A stretch of 10,856 nt of DNA, from positions 1-10,856 of the forward strand of contig CATIYQ010000039.1 in the NCBI GenBank assembly GCA_949739465.1, given 5' to 3'. The first letter of the stretch is position 1; every line of letters starts with the position of its first letter. Source of the DNA: an uncultured Peptococcaceae bacterium. Its GTDB lineage: Bacteria; Bacillota; Dehalobacteriia; UBA4068; JAAVYR01. The notes beneath the pieces were generated by a model. It saw only the letters and a program-made list of their open reading frames with translations. It had not been told where the DNA came from and made no database searches. The position numbers and the translations under genes are program-made. Below, one piece after another: positions 1 to 5,499 of this stretch.

Positions 1-1
1 G

Positions 2-409
2 GCGGAAGTCCGCTCCAGCGGTTATGGGGTGGTAACGCCAAGACTGGAAGAAATGTATTTGGAGGAACCGGAACTTATCAAGCAGGGCGGTCGTTTTGGG
101 GTGAAACTTCGCGCTAACGCTTCCAGCTTCCATATTATCCGCGCCAATATTTCTACAGAAATCACACCGTTAATCGGCACGGAAAAGCAATGCGAAGAGC
201 TGGTAAAATACATCTTAAGTGAGTTTGAAGACGACCCGCAAAAAATCTGGAGCACCAATATTTTCGGCAAATCTCTTCATGAATTAATGCAAGAGGGGAT
301 TCAAGGTAAACTCTACCGTATGCCGGAAAATGCCCAGGCAAAATTGCAGGAAACCTTGCAGCGTATTGTCAATGAAGGCGGCGGCGGTCTTATCTGCATC
401 GTGTTATAG
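2..409 (+). CDS. spoIVA: Stage IV sporulation protein A, C-terminal part (5' end outside window)
   Basis: Only the last 135 codons are present. The frame is open from base 2 to the TAG at 407-409, so the true start lies upstream of the window. SpoIVA is the ATP-hydrolysing morphogenetic protein that polymerises on the outer forespore membrane and anchors the spore coat basement layer. The fragment matches the family's C-terminal domain as I know it: the GGRFGVKL stretch, the STEITPLIGTEKQ segment, KIWSTNIFGKSLHEL, RMPENAQAKLQETLQRIVNEG, and the hydrophobic tail GGLICIVL at the extreme C-terminus. In B. subtilis the C-terminal region is needed for localisation through SpoVM. The Walker-type N-terminal domain cannot be assessed. 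B. subtilis SpoIVA is about 490 residues, so roughly a quarter is seen. The stop codon overlaps the Shine-Dalgarno of the next gene. Its presence is the main evidence that the host forms endospores. Confidence 0.95.
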   Translation, partial: AEVRSSGYGVVTPRLEEMYLEEPELIKQGGRFGVKLRANASSFHIIRANISTEITPLIGTEKQCEELVKYILSEFEDDPQKIWSTNIFGKSLHELMQEGIQGKLYRMPENAQAKLQETLQRIVNEGGGGLICIVL

Positions 410-423
410 GAGGCGGCGATATT

Positions 424-942
424 ATGATAGATATTGTTTCTCCCTATGAAGAATTTGCTGTAAAAACGCCCTATCCGGAAGTGAAAATTGTTCAGCAAAA
501 CCCTGTCTATGGACAAATGATGCTGGACAATATGGGTGGCAGCGTATCAGAAATGTCTGCGGTAGCGTTATACTTTTACAGTCAATTGATGACAGAAAAA
601 GAGCCTGTTGTTGCTCAGACCTTTCATCGAATTGCCATTACGGAAATGCACCATTTAGCCATATTTGGGGAATACGCCAAGCTTCAAGGGGAAAATCCCC
701 GTCTTTGGTCGCAAACCAATAACGGCAAGTTTTATTGGACGCCGGGATATTTGAATTATTTTTATGACTTAAAGGATATTCTCCGCAATGCTCTTGCCGG
801 CGAAGAAAACGCCATTCGGAAGTATCAAAATCAGTTGGATATAATAACGGACCCTTATATGATAGACAGCTTACAACGGATTATTGTTGATGAAGAGTCT
901 CATGTGAAGATGTTCAAATGGCTCATTTACAAATTTGCCTAA
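424..942 (+). CDS. Ferritin-like diiron protein (rubrerythrin/ferritin-like superfamily), spoIVA-linked
   Basis: This is a 172-residue protein with no signal peptide or membrane segment. It has the ligand pattern of a four-helix ferritin-like bundle: Glu43 in a first helix (SVSEMSA), Glu74 and His77 in an ExxH motif (ITEMHHL), Glu127 or Glu128 in a third helix (AGEENAI), and Glu157 with His160 in a second ExxH (VDEESHVKMF). All six expected metal ligands are therefore available, so it should bind two Fe or Mn ions. Redox, peroxide-detoxifying or metal-storage roles are possible, and the sequence does not decide among them. The rubredoxin-like CxxC knuckles of classical rubrerythrin are absent. 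The start is supported by AGGAGG at 408-413, which overlaps the spoIVA stop, so co-transcription with spoIVA is likely. The terminator follows 24 bases after the stop. An association with the spore is inferred from position only. Confidence 0.85.
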   Translation: MIDIVSPYEEFAVKTPYPEVKIVQQNPVYGQMMLDNMGGSVSEMSAVALYFYSQLMTEKEPVVAQTFHRIAITEMHHLAIFGEYAKLQGENPRLWSQTNNGKFYWTPGYLNYFYDLKDILRNALAGEENAIRKYQNQLDIITDPYMIDSLQRIIVDEESHVKMFKWLIYKFA

Positions 943-966
943 AACAGGGAAGGGGCAAAGCTTCTC

Positions 967-997
967 AAGAGGACAGTTTTACACTGTCCTCTTTTTT
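967..997 (+). terminator. Intrinsic terminator of the spoIVA/ferritin-like unit
   Basis: A perfect 11-bp stem (967-977 with 983-993, AAGAGGACAGT paired to its complement) encloses a 5-base loop. The run of six T at 992-997 overlaps the base of the stem. This is a textbook rho-independent terminator. It separates the upstream sporulation unit from the amino-acid operon. Confidence 0.95.
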
Positions 998-1007
998 GAA
1001 TTCATGC

Positions 1008-1036
1008 TTGTATTTCATGCCGCTTTTTGCTATAAT
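1008..1036 (+). promoter_or_regulatory. Sigma-A type promoter of hom-thrB-lysC (extended -10)
   Basis: A perfect TATAAT at 1031-1036 is preceded by TG one base upstream (1028-1029), giving an extended -10. The best -35 at 17-bp spacing is a weak TTGTAT (1008-1013), as is common with extended -10 promoters. Transcription should start near 1043, leaving a leader of about 70 bases before hom. I see no T-box, riboswitch or terminator-like hairpin in that leader, so end-product control is probably at the enzyme level or by an unseen repressor. Confidence 0.75.
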
Positions 1037-1111
1037 CAACCTAATATAGAGCAGAAACACTGTTTTATAGAGAAAAATCATGAAATTGTCAAATGAAAGG
1101 AGTTATTTTGT

Positions 1112-2422
1112 ATGGAAAAGAAAGACATCAAAGTTGGTTTGGTGGGCTTGGGTACTGTTGGCTTAGGAGTGGCAAAGGTGTTGTCAACCAACAGTGACGT
1201 TATTGCCAAAAGGGTAACTCCCATTTCATTGAAACGGATTGTGGATAAAAATGTGACGGCTGCCAAAGAAAAAGCAGCAGAAATCGGTTATTCTCCTGAA
1301 ATCGTGACAGACGATTTTAACGATATTTTAAATGACGGGGAAATTTCTGTTGTTGTCGAACTTATCGGCGGCATTCATCCTGCTTATGAATTTATCAAAT
1401 CTGCCTTATTGGCAGGGAAAAATGTAGTGACAGCCAACAAAGACTTAATGGCGTCTTTAGGCGGCGAGCTACTTCATGTTGCAGAGGAACAAGGCAGAGA
1501 TTTGATGTTTGAAGCAAGCGTTGCAGGGGGGATTCCTATTTTGCACGCGTTAAAGGAATGTCTTTCCGGTAACAAAATCCAAAAGATTATGGGTATTGTT
1601 AACGGCACTACGAACTTTATCTTAACTCAAATGTCTCAGACAGGGGCAGACTTTGCCGCCTGTCTTGCCGAGGCGCAGCAATTGGGCTATGCGGAAGCTG
1701 ACCCAACCAATGACATTGAAGGTTTTGACGCTGCTCGAAAAGTAGCAATTTTAGCGTCTATTGCTTTTAACAGCCGTGTGGTTGATACGGACGTTTATGT
1801 AGAAGGTATCAGCAATATTCAGGATATTGATATTAAGTATGCACGGGAATTGGGCTATGGCATTAAAATGCTGGGTATTGCCAAAGAAGACAACGGGGAA
1901 ATTGAAGCACGGGTACATCCCGCATTGATTCCGTTGCAACATCCTCTTGCTTCTGTAAACGATTCTTTTAACGCGGTATTTGTGACTGGCGACGCTGTAG
2001 GCGATACCATGTTTTATGGTCGCGGCGCAGGGGAGCTGCCAACGGCAAGCGCAGTGGTTGGCGACATTATGGAAAGCGCCCGTAACATTTGCCAAGAAGT
2101 AACAGGCAGAATTGCTTGTACTTGCTTTGAAGAAAAACGTATCAAGCATATGAATGAAACCATTTCTAAATATTATATTCGTCTTGCAGTTATGGATGAT
2201 CCTGGTGTTTTGTCTCGCATTACCAAGGCTTTTGGGGATAACAATGTCAGTCTTTCCTCTGTTATGCAGAAAGGTCACAACAACAAACAGGGGGACGCGG
2301 CACAAATCGTTTTGATTACGCATACAGTATTAGAAGAGAATGTCCAAAAGGCACTGGCAGAGGCGCAGGAATTGGATTGCTTGTATGAAATCAAATCTCT
2401 GATTCGGGTAGAAAAACAGTAG
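1112..2422 (+). CDS. hom: Homoserine dehydrogenase with C-terminal ACT domain
   Basis: The 436-residue enzyme reduces aspartate-4-semialdehyde to homoserine with NAD(P)H, at the branch towards threonine and methionine. A Rossmann motif GLGTVG lies at residues 12-17. The core carries NVVTANKDLMA with the conserved lysine, GIVNGTTNFIL, and the family signature AEADPTNDIEGFDAARK. An ACT domain occupies about residues 353-432 (YYIRLAVMDDPGVLSRITKAF) and is the usual site of threonine feedback inhibition. Length and layout match the monofunctional Hom of Bacillota; it is not fused to an aspartokinase. The ATG is chosen because AAAGGAG lies about nine bases upstream and the N-terminal beta strand begins at once. 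It is first in the operon with thrB and lysC. Confidence 0.97.
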   Translation: MEKKDIKVGLVGLGTVGLGVAKVLSTNSDVIAKRVTPISLKRIVDKNVTAAKEKAAEIGYSPEIVTDDFNDILNDGEISVVVELIGGIHPAYEFIKSALLAGKNVVTANKDLMASLGGELLHVAEEQGRDLMFEASVAGGIPILHALKECLSGNKIQKIMGIVNGTTNFILTQMSQTGADFAACLAEAQQLGYAEADPTNDIEGFDAARKVAILASIAFNSRVVDTDVYVEGISNIQDIDIKYARELGYGIKMLGIAKEDNGEIEARVHPALIPLQHPLASVNDSFNAVFVTGDAVGDTMFYGRGAGELPTASAVVGDIMESARNICQEVTGRIACTCFEEKRIKHMNETISKYYIRLAVMDDPGVLSRITKAFGDNNVSLSSVMQKGHNNKQGDAAQIVLITHTVLEENVQKALAEAQELDCLYEIKSLIRVEKQ

Positions 2423-2436
2423 TTGAGGTTGTTGAT

Positions 2437-3336
2437 ATGATAAAAGTACAAGTTCCTGCTACCAGCGCTAATATGGGACCCGGTTTTGATACCTTGGGGG
2501 TTGCCTTATCCTTCTACAACACTATGGAAGTGGAAGAGACGGATAAAGATGTTGTGGTGGAGGTAAGCGGGGAAAAGCCTCAGATGTTGGTAAATCCTAA
2601 ACATCACCTCATCGTAGAAACCATAGATAAACTGTTTCAGTTAGCGGGAACGGAACGAAAAGGTTTGCATTTGACTTGCGATAATGCTATCCCTTTTGCC
2701 AGAGGGCTGGGCAGTTCTTCTGCTGCCATTGTATCGGGGTTATACGGCGCAAACGCCTTATTGCAAAACGCGTTTTCCGAAGCTGATTTAATTAAAATTG
2801 CCACAGAGATTGAAGGGCATCCCGATAATGTGGTTCCTGCTATTTGTGGTGGTTTTACCGTAGCTTGTCAGGAAGATAGCAGTGTACGTTATGTAAAATG
2901 TTCTGTTCCTAAACAGATTGTGGCAGTGGTGGCTATTCCTGATTTTAAGCTCAGTACAGCGAAAGCCCGAGCAGTCTTACCGCAGGATGTACCAATGAAA
3001 GACGCCGTGTTTAATATGAGTCGCGCTGCTATGTTGGTGGCGGCTGCCCTTCAGCAGGATTTTCATTTATGGGGGAAGATGATGGAGGATAAACTTCATC
3101 AACCCTATCGTTTTCCTCTGATTCCCGGGGCGGACGAGGTCATAGCCAATGCCAAGGAAGCAGGCGCAATTTCTTGCGTGTTAAGCGGCGCGGGACCAAC
3201 GATGATTGCCTGGGGGACGGAGGATAAGAGCTGCGCTGTGGCTGAAGGGATGAAGCAGGGCTTTGCTGCGGCGGAGATTTCTTGCGAGACAATGGTTTTA
3301 ACCGTTGATAATCAAGGGGCAGTAATTTTGCCTTAA
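2437..3336 (+). CDS. thrB: Homoserine kinase (GHMP family)
   Basis: The 299-residue cytoplasmic kinase phosphorylates homoserine to O-phosphohomoserine, the substrate of threonine synthase. GHMP-kinase signatures are clear: N-terminal PATSANMGPGFDTLG, the phosphate-binding loop RGLGSSSAA at residues 89-97, EGHPDNVVPAICGG after it, and the C-terminal LSGAGPT at 249-255. It begins 14 bases after the hom stop with TTGAGG about eight bases ahead of the ATG, so translation is likely coupled to hom. Length is normal for bacterial ThrB. The usual partner thrC (threonine synthase) is not in this window. Confidence 0.97.
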   Translation: MIKVQVPATSANMGPGFDTLGVALSFYNTMEVEETDKDVVVEVSGEKPQMLVNPKHHLIVETIDKLFQLAGTERKGLHLTCDNAIPFARGLGSSSAAIVSGLYGANALLQNAFSEADLIKIATEIEGHPDNVVPAICGGFTVACQEDSSVRYVKCSVPKQIVAVVAIPDFKLSTAKARAVLPQDVPMKDAVFNMSRAAMLVAAALQQDFHLWGKMMEDKLHQPYRFPLIPGADEVIANAKEAGAISCVLSGAGPTMIAWGTEDKSCAVAEGMKQGFAAAEISCETMVLTVDNQGAVILP

Positions 3337-3360
3337 GTTTGAGATATAAGGAGGGTGCAT

Positions 3361-4593
3361 ATGGCACTGATTGTTCAGAAATTCGGCGGAAGTTCTGTGG
3401 CTGACGCTGAGAGAATCAAACGGGTCGCAAAACGGGTGGTAGAAGCTGCTGGGACAGATAACTCTGTGGTGGTTGTTGTTTCTGCTATGGGGGATACTAC
3501 TGATATTTTATTAGATTTAGCGAGACAATTAAACGAGCATCCCCAGCCGCGTGAAATCGATATGTTAATGGCGACGGGGGAACAACAGTCTATCGCGCTT
3601 CTTGCTATGGCAATCCAGGCTATGGGGAAAGACGCCATTTCTCTGACCGGTTTGCAAGCAGGGGTGATGACAGACGGCGTATCCAGAAAGTCTAAAATTT
3701 TATCTATTGACTGCCATCGGGTAGAAGAAGAATTGGAACAAGGGAAAATTGTAGTAGTTGCCGGTTTCCAAGGCGGAGACGAACACGGGGAAATCAACAC
3801 CTTGGGCAGAGGCGGCTCCGATACCAGTGCTGTGGCTCTTGCAGCTGCTTTAGACGCAGACGTTTGCGAGATTTTCACCGATGTGGACGGCGTGTATACC
3901 ACCGACCCGAGAATCGTGTCTAAGGCAAGAAAAATTCCTGTTATTTCTTATGATGAAATGCTGGAAATGGCTTGTGCAGGGGCAGGGGTATTGCAGCCTA
4001 GAAGTGTAGAGTTGGCAAAACAATTTGGTGTGAAAGTTCATGTTCGCAGTAGTTTTAACTATAACGAAGGAACCATTGTCCAGGAGGTAAGTGAAATGCA
4101 AAAAGAATTAGAAAAAAGTATGGTTGTAAGCGGTGTCGCTTTAGATGATAACGTATTGCAGGTAACGGTATTTGATACTCCTGATGCGCCGGGCACTGCC
4201 AGCAAATTATTTACAGCCCTTGCTGACGCCAGAATCAATGTAGATATGATTGTGCAAAGTGGTAACAGAACAGAAAAAGAAAACGATATGTCCTTTACTG
4301 TAAGTTCTGATGATAAAGATAAAGTTATTGCAACTTTAGATAAAGTTGTACCAGAAATTGGCGCCTCTTCTTACACCTTGACAGAAGGTTTTGGTAAAGT
4401 TTCCATTATTGGCGCAGGTATGATTACCAACCCCGGTGTTGCTGCCAGAATGTTCCAGGTGTTGGCTGAAAAACAGTGCAACATCAAATTGATTTCCACC
4501 TCTGAAATTAAAGTATCCTGTCTCATTGATTTGGCAGACTGCAATGCAGTGATTGCTGCTTTACATACTGCTTTCGGTTTAGATGCAGAATAA
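3361..4593 (+). CDS. lysC: Aspartate kinase, monofunctional, alpha subunit
   Basis: The 410-residue enzyme phosphorylates aspartate, the committed step to lysine, threonine, methionine and diaminopimelate. The N-terminal amino-acid-kinase domain shows VQKFGGSSVADAERI (residues 5-19), the GRGGSDTSAVALAAAL nucleotide/substrate loop and TDVDGVYTTDPR. The C-terminal third carries two ACT domains (VTVFDTPDAPGTASKLF and SIIGAGMITNPGVAARMF), the usual lysine/threonine allosteric sites. I start at ATG 3361: AAGGAGG at 3348-3354 is six bases upstream, and residues MALIVQKFGG fit the family. An in-frame GTG at 3355 is too close to the Shine-Dalgarno. It is last in the hom-thrB-lysC operon, 24 bases after thrB. 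An internal translation start is described separately. In spore formers this pathway also supplies diaminopimelate for cell wall and dipicolinate. Confidence 0.97.
   Translation: MALIVQKFGGSSVADAERIKRVAKRVVEAAGTDNSVVVVVSAMGDTTDILLDLARQLNEHPQPREIDMLMATGEQQSIALLAMAIQAMGKDAISLTGLQAGVMTDGVSRKSKILSIDCHRVEEELEQGKIVVVAGFQGGDEHGEINTLGRGGSDTSAVALAAALDADVCEIFTDVDGVYTTDPRIVSKARKIPVISYDEMLEMACAGAGVLQPRSVELAKQFGVKVHVRSSFNYNEGTIVQEVSEMQKELEKSMVVSGVALDDNVLQVTVFDTPDAPGTASKLFTALADARINVDMIVQSGNRTEKENDMSFTVSSDDKDKVIATLDKVVPEIGASSYTLTEGFGKVSIIGAGMITNPGVAARMFQVLAEKQCNIKLISTSEIKVSCLIDLADCNAVIAALHTAFGLDAE
4082..4088 (+). promoter_or_regulatory. Internal Shine-Dalgarno within lysC
   Basis: AGGAGGT inside the coding sequence (spanning Gln-Glu-Val codons) is as good as or better than the site ahead of lysC itself. 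It sits at optimal spacing from the in-frame ATG at 4096. Such a site arising by chance exactly at the kinase/ACT domain boundary is unlikely. Confidence 0.75.
4096..4593 (+). CDS. Predicted aspartate kinase beta (regulatory) subunit from internal in-frame start in lysC
   Basis: A perfect AGGAGGT at 4082-4088 lies eight bases ahead of an ATG at 4096 that is in frame with lysC (codon 246 of 410). Translation from it would give a 165-residue protein containing just the two ACT domains, starting MQKELEKSMVVSGVALDD. In B. subtilis aspartokinase II, one gene makes alpha (about 408 residues) and beta (about 163 residues) from exactly this kind of nested start, and the two form an alpha2beta2 enzyme. 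The correspondence in size and position is close. The signal is seen directly; actual beta synthesis is inferred. Confidence 0.72.
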   Translation: MQKELEKSMVVSGVALDDNVLQVTVFDTPDAPGTASKLFTALADARINVDMIVQSGNRTEKENDMSFTVSSDDKDKVIATLDKVVPEIGASSYTLTEGFGKVSIIGAGMITNPGVAARMFQVLAEKQCNIKLISTSEIKVSCLIDLADCNAVIAALHTAFGLDAE

Positions 4594-4644
4594 TCTTTTT
4601 TTGCACCAAATCCGAAGGAAGTACATAATATAAAATATCAAGAA

Positions 4645-4702
4645 TATATTGCCTTCTTATTCTGATTGTCCTATCTTGACAAGGGAATGAGAAGGCAATA
4701 TA
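4645..4702. repeat. Large imperfect inverted repeat between lysC and tRNA-Pro
   Basis: An 18-bp outer stem (4645-4662 with 4685-4702) pairs throughout with one G-T wobble. After a 3/2-base internal loop, an inner 5-bp stem (4666-4670 with 4678-4682) closes a 7-base loop, giving about 23 bp in all. There is no T-run after it, so it is not a canonical terminator, although it could act as a processing site or 3' stabiliser for read-through lysC mRNA. Its right half coincides with the tRNA promoter. Apart from this and a T-rich stretch just after the lysC stop, I see nothing else in 4594-4675. Confidence 0.8.
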
Positions 4703-4704
4703 AT
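4676..4704 (+). promoter_or_regulatory. Consensus sigma-A promoter of tRNA-Pro
   Basis: TTGACA (4676-4681) and TATAAT (4699-4704) are both perfect and are separated by exactly 17 bp. Transcription should begin around 4711, only a few bases ahead of the mature tRNA 5' end at 4717. Such a fully consensus promoter is typical of stable RNA genes. The spacer and most of the -10 lie in the right arm of the inverted repeat, and the -35 straddles its inner loop and stem. Confidence 0.92.
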
Positions 4705-4716
4705 AAATATTGCTGT

Positions 4717-4794
4717 CGGGGCGTAGCTCAGTTTGGCTAGAGTGCTACCTTGGGGTGGTAGAGGTCGCTGGTTCAAGTCCAGTCGCTCCGACCA
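4717..4794 (+). tRNA. tRNA-Pro, anticodon GGG
   Basis: A full cloverleaf can be drawn. The acceptor stem is 4717-4723 with 4784-4790 (first pair C-G, one G-T wobble). The D stem is 4726-4729 with 4740-4743. The anticodon stem is 4745-4749 with 4757-4761 around the loop TTGGGGT, so the anticodon at 4752-4754 is GGG, reading proline codons CCC and CCU. The T stem is 4767-4771 with 4779-4783 around TTCAAGT. The C1-G72 pair and A73 (4791) are proline identity features in bacteria. CCA is encoded at 4792-4794. The gene has its own promoter and terminator. Confidence 0.96.
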
Positions 4795-4801
4795 TATGAA
4801 G

Positions 4802-4841
4802 AAGCCTTTGCATATTTTTATTGCGGAGGCTTTTTTCTTTT
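4802..4841 (+). terminator. Intrinsic terminator of tRNA-Pro
   Basis: An 11-bp stem (4802-4812 with 4822-4832, two internal G-T pairs) has a 9-base T-rich loop. It is followed by TTTTTTCTTTT. It lies seven bases after the CCA end, so the tRNA is a monocistronic unit. Confidence 0.92.
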
Positions 4842-4860
4842 GGAAATCTTGTTTTTCTTC

Positions 4861-4889
4861 TTGCTTATTAACTGGGAGTGTGCTACTAT
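4861..4889 (+). promoter_or_regulatory. Probable promoter of the rimP-nusA-infB operon
   Basis: An extended -10, TGCTACTAT, places the -10 hexamer at 4884-4889. A weak TTGCTT lies at 4861-4866, 17 bp upstream. Transcription would start near 4896, giving a leader of about 90 bases. No better promoter is visible between the tRNA terminator and rimP. Confidence 0.6.
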
Positions 4890-4914
4890 ATTTATAGATA
4901 AAGAGTTAGCGTGG

Positions 4915-4943
4915 AAAGTGGGTTTTGCCCACTTTTTACTTTT
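4915..4943 (+). terminator. Leader terminator/attenuator ahead of rimP-nusA
   Basis: An 8-bp stem AAAGTGGG/CCCACTTT (4915-4922 with 4928-4935) has a 5-base loop. It is followed by a T-tract that is interrupted by AC at 4938-4939 and then resumes. It lies roughly 20 bases after the predicted transcription start and 50 bases before rimP, so it would truncate operon transcripts at about 45 nucleotides. I see no competing antiterminator or ligand-binding fold. B. subtilis nusA is known to be autoregulated by NusA-stimulated termination in its 5' leader without an antiterminator, and interrupted U-tracts characterise NusA-dependent terminators. Confidence 0.75.
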
Positions 4944-4985
4944 ATCCAAATAAAAATCTGAGAATCAGATAAGCGAGGGGAAGAA

Positions 4986-5453
4986 ATGGCAAAGGAAAAC
5001 AATGTAACCTCCCTGGTAACGACGTTAGCCGAACAAGTGGGACAAGAGTTGGGCTGTGAAATCGTTGATGTGGAATATCAAAAAGAAGGCAGCGAGTGGG
5101 TCTTACGCATCTATATCGACCGTGAAGAGCTTGGCGTTGACCATGAATTGTGTCAGGCATTCAGTCATAAAATTGATACGTTACTGGATGAAAAAGACCC
5201 TATCCCCACAGAATATTTGCTGGAGATTTCTTCTCCCGGTATTGAACGACCGCTGAAGAAACCGGAGCATTTTAATAAATTTGCCGGGGAAACTGTGAAT
5301 GTAAAACTCTATGCGGCTTTTGATGGGAAAAAGCAATGGCAAGGGAAACTTTTGGGATATGAAAATAACCAGGTTGGCATAGAAGTGAAGGGCAAAGCCC
5401 TTTGGCTGGACGTGGAGACTATTTCCAAGGCCCACTTGGTAGCAGAGTTTTAA
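4986..5453 (+). CDS. rimP: Ribosome maturation factor RimP
   Basis: The 155-residue cytoplasmic protein assists late assembly of the 30S subunit. The N-terminal alpha/beta domain (about residues 8-82) shows LGCEIVDVEYQKEG, VLRIYIDRE and the family hallmark YLLEISSPGIERPLKKPEHF. The C-terminal SH3-like domain follows (about 85-155, with VNVKLY and GKLLGYENN). Length is normal. The ATG has GAGGGG five to ten bases upstream. It is first in the operon that also encodes NusA, IF2 and RbfA, the conserved arrangement in most bacteria. It lies directly downstream of the leader attenuator, so its expression should track that of nusA. Confidence 0.96.
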   Translation: MAKENNVTSLVTTLAEQVGQELGCEIVDVEYQKEGSEWVLRIYIDREELGVDHELCQAFSHKIDTLLDEKDPIPTEYLLEISSPGIERPLKKPEHFNKFAGETVNVKLYAAFDGKKQWQGKLLGYENNQVGIEVKGKALWLDVETISKAHLVAEF

Positions 5454-5499
5454 GCGTATATGATTCAGATTAAAAATAGAATAGGAGAGGGGAATAACA

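Noticed and set aside
1080..1130. ATG at 1080 in the hom leader as a possible leader peptide
   Set aside because: It has no Shine-Dalgarno, runs out of frame into hom without an early stop, and has no run of Thr, Met or Lys codons or attenuator hairpin.
3355..3360. GTG at 3355 as the lysC start
   Set aside because: It directly abuts the Shine-Dalgarno at 3348-3354. The ATG at 3361 has correct spacing and the usual N-terminus.
3375..3902. A 175-codon open frame on the minus strand opposite lysC
   Set aside because: It is a shadow of a strongly conserved coding frame, Ser/Thr/Ala-rich by reverse translation, with no promoter or Shine-Dalgarno.
4643..4672. A mirror-image promoter on the minus strand (TATATT with AGGACA at 18 bp) within the inverted repeat
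   Set aside because: It follows automatically from the symmetry of the repeat, has a poor -35, and would read into the 3' end of lysC with no gene to serve. Antisense RNA is possible but unsupported.
5454..5499. A possible extra promoter between rimP and nusA
   Set aside because: The A/T-rich gap has no convincing pair of -35 and -10 boxes at proper spacing.
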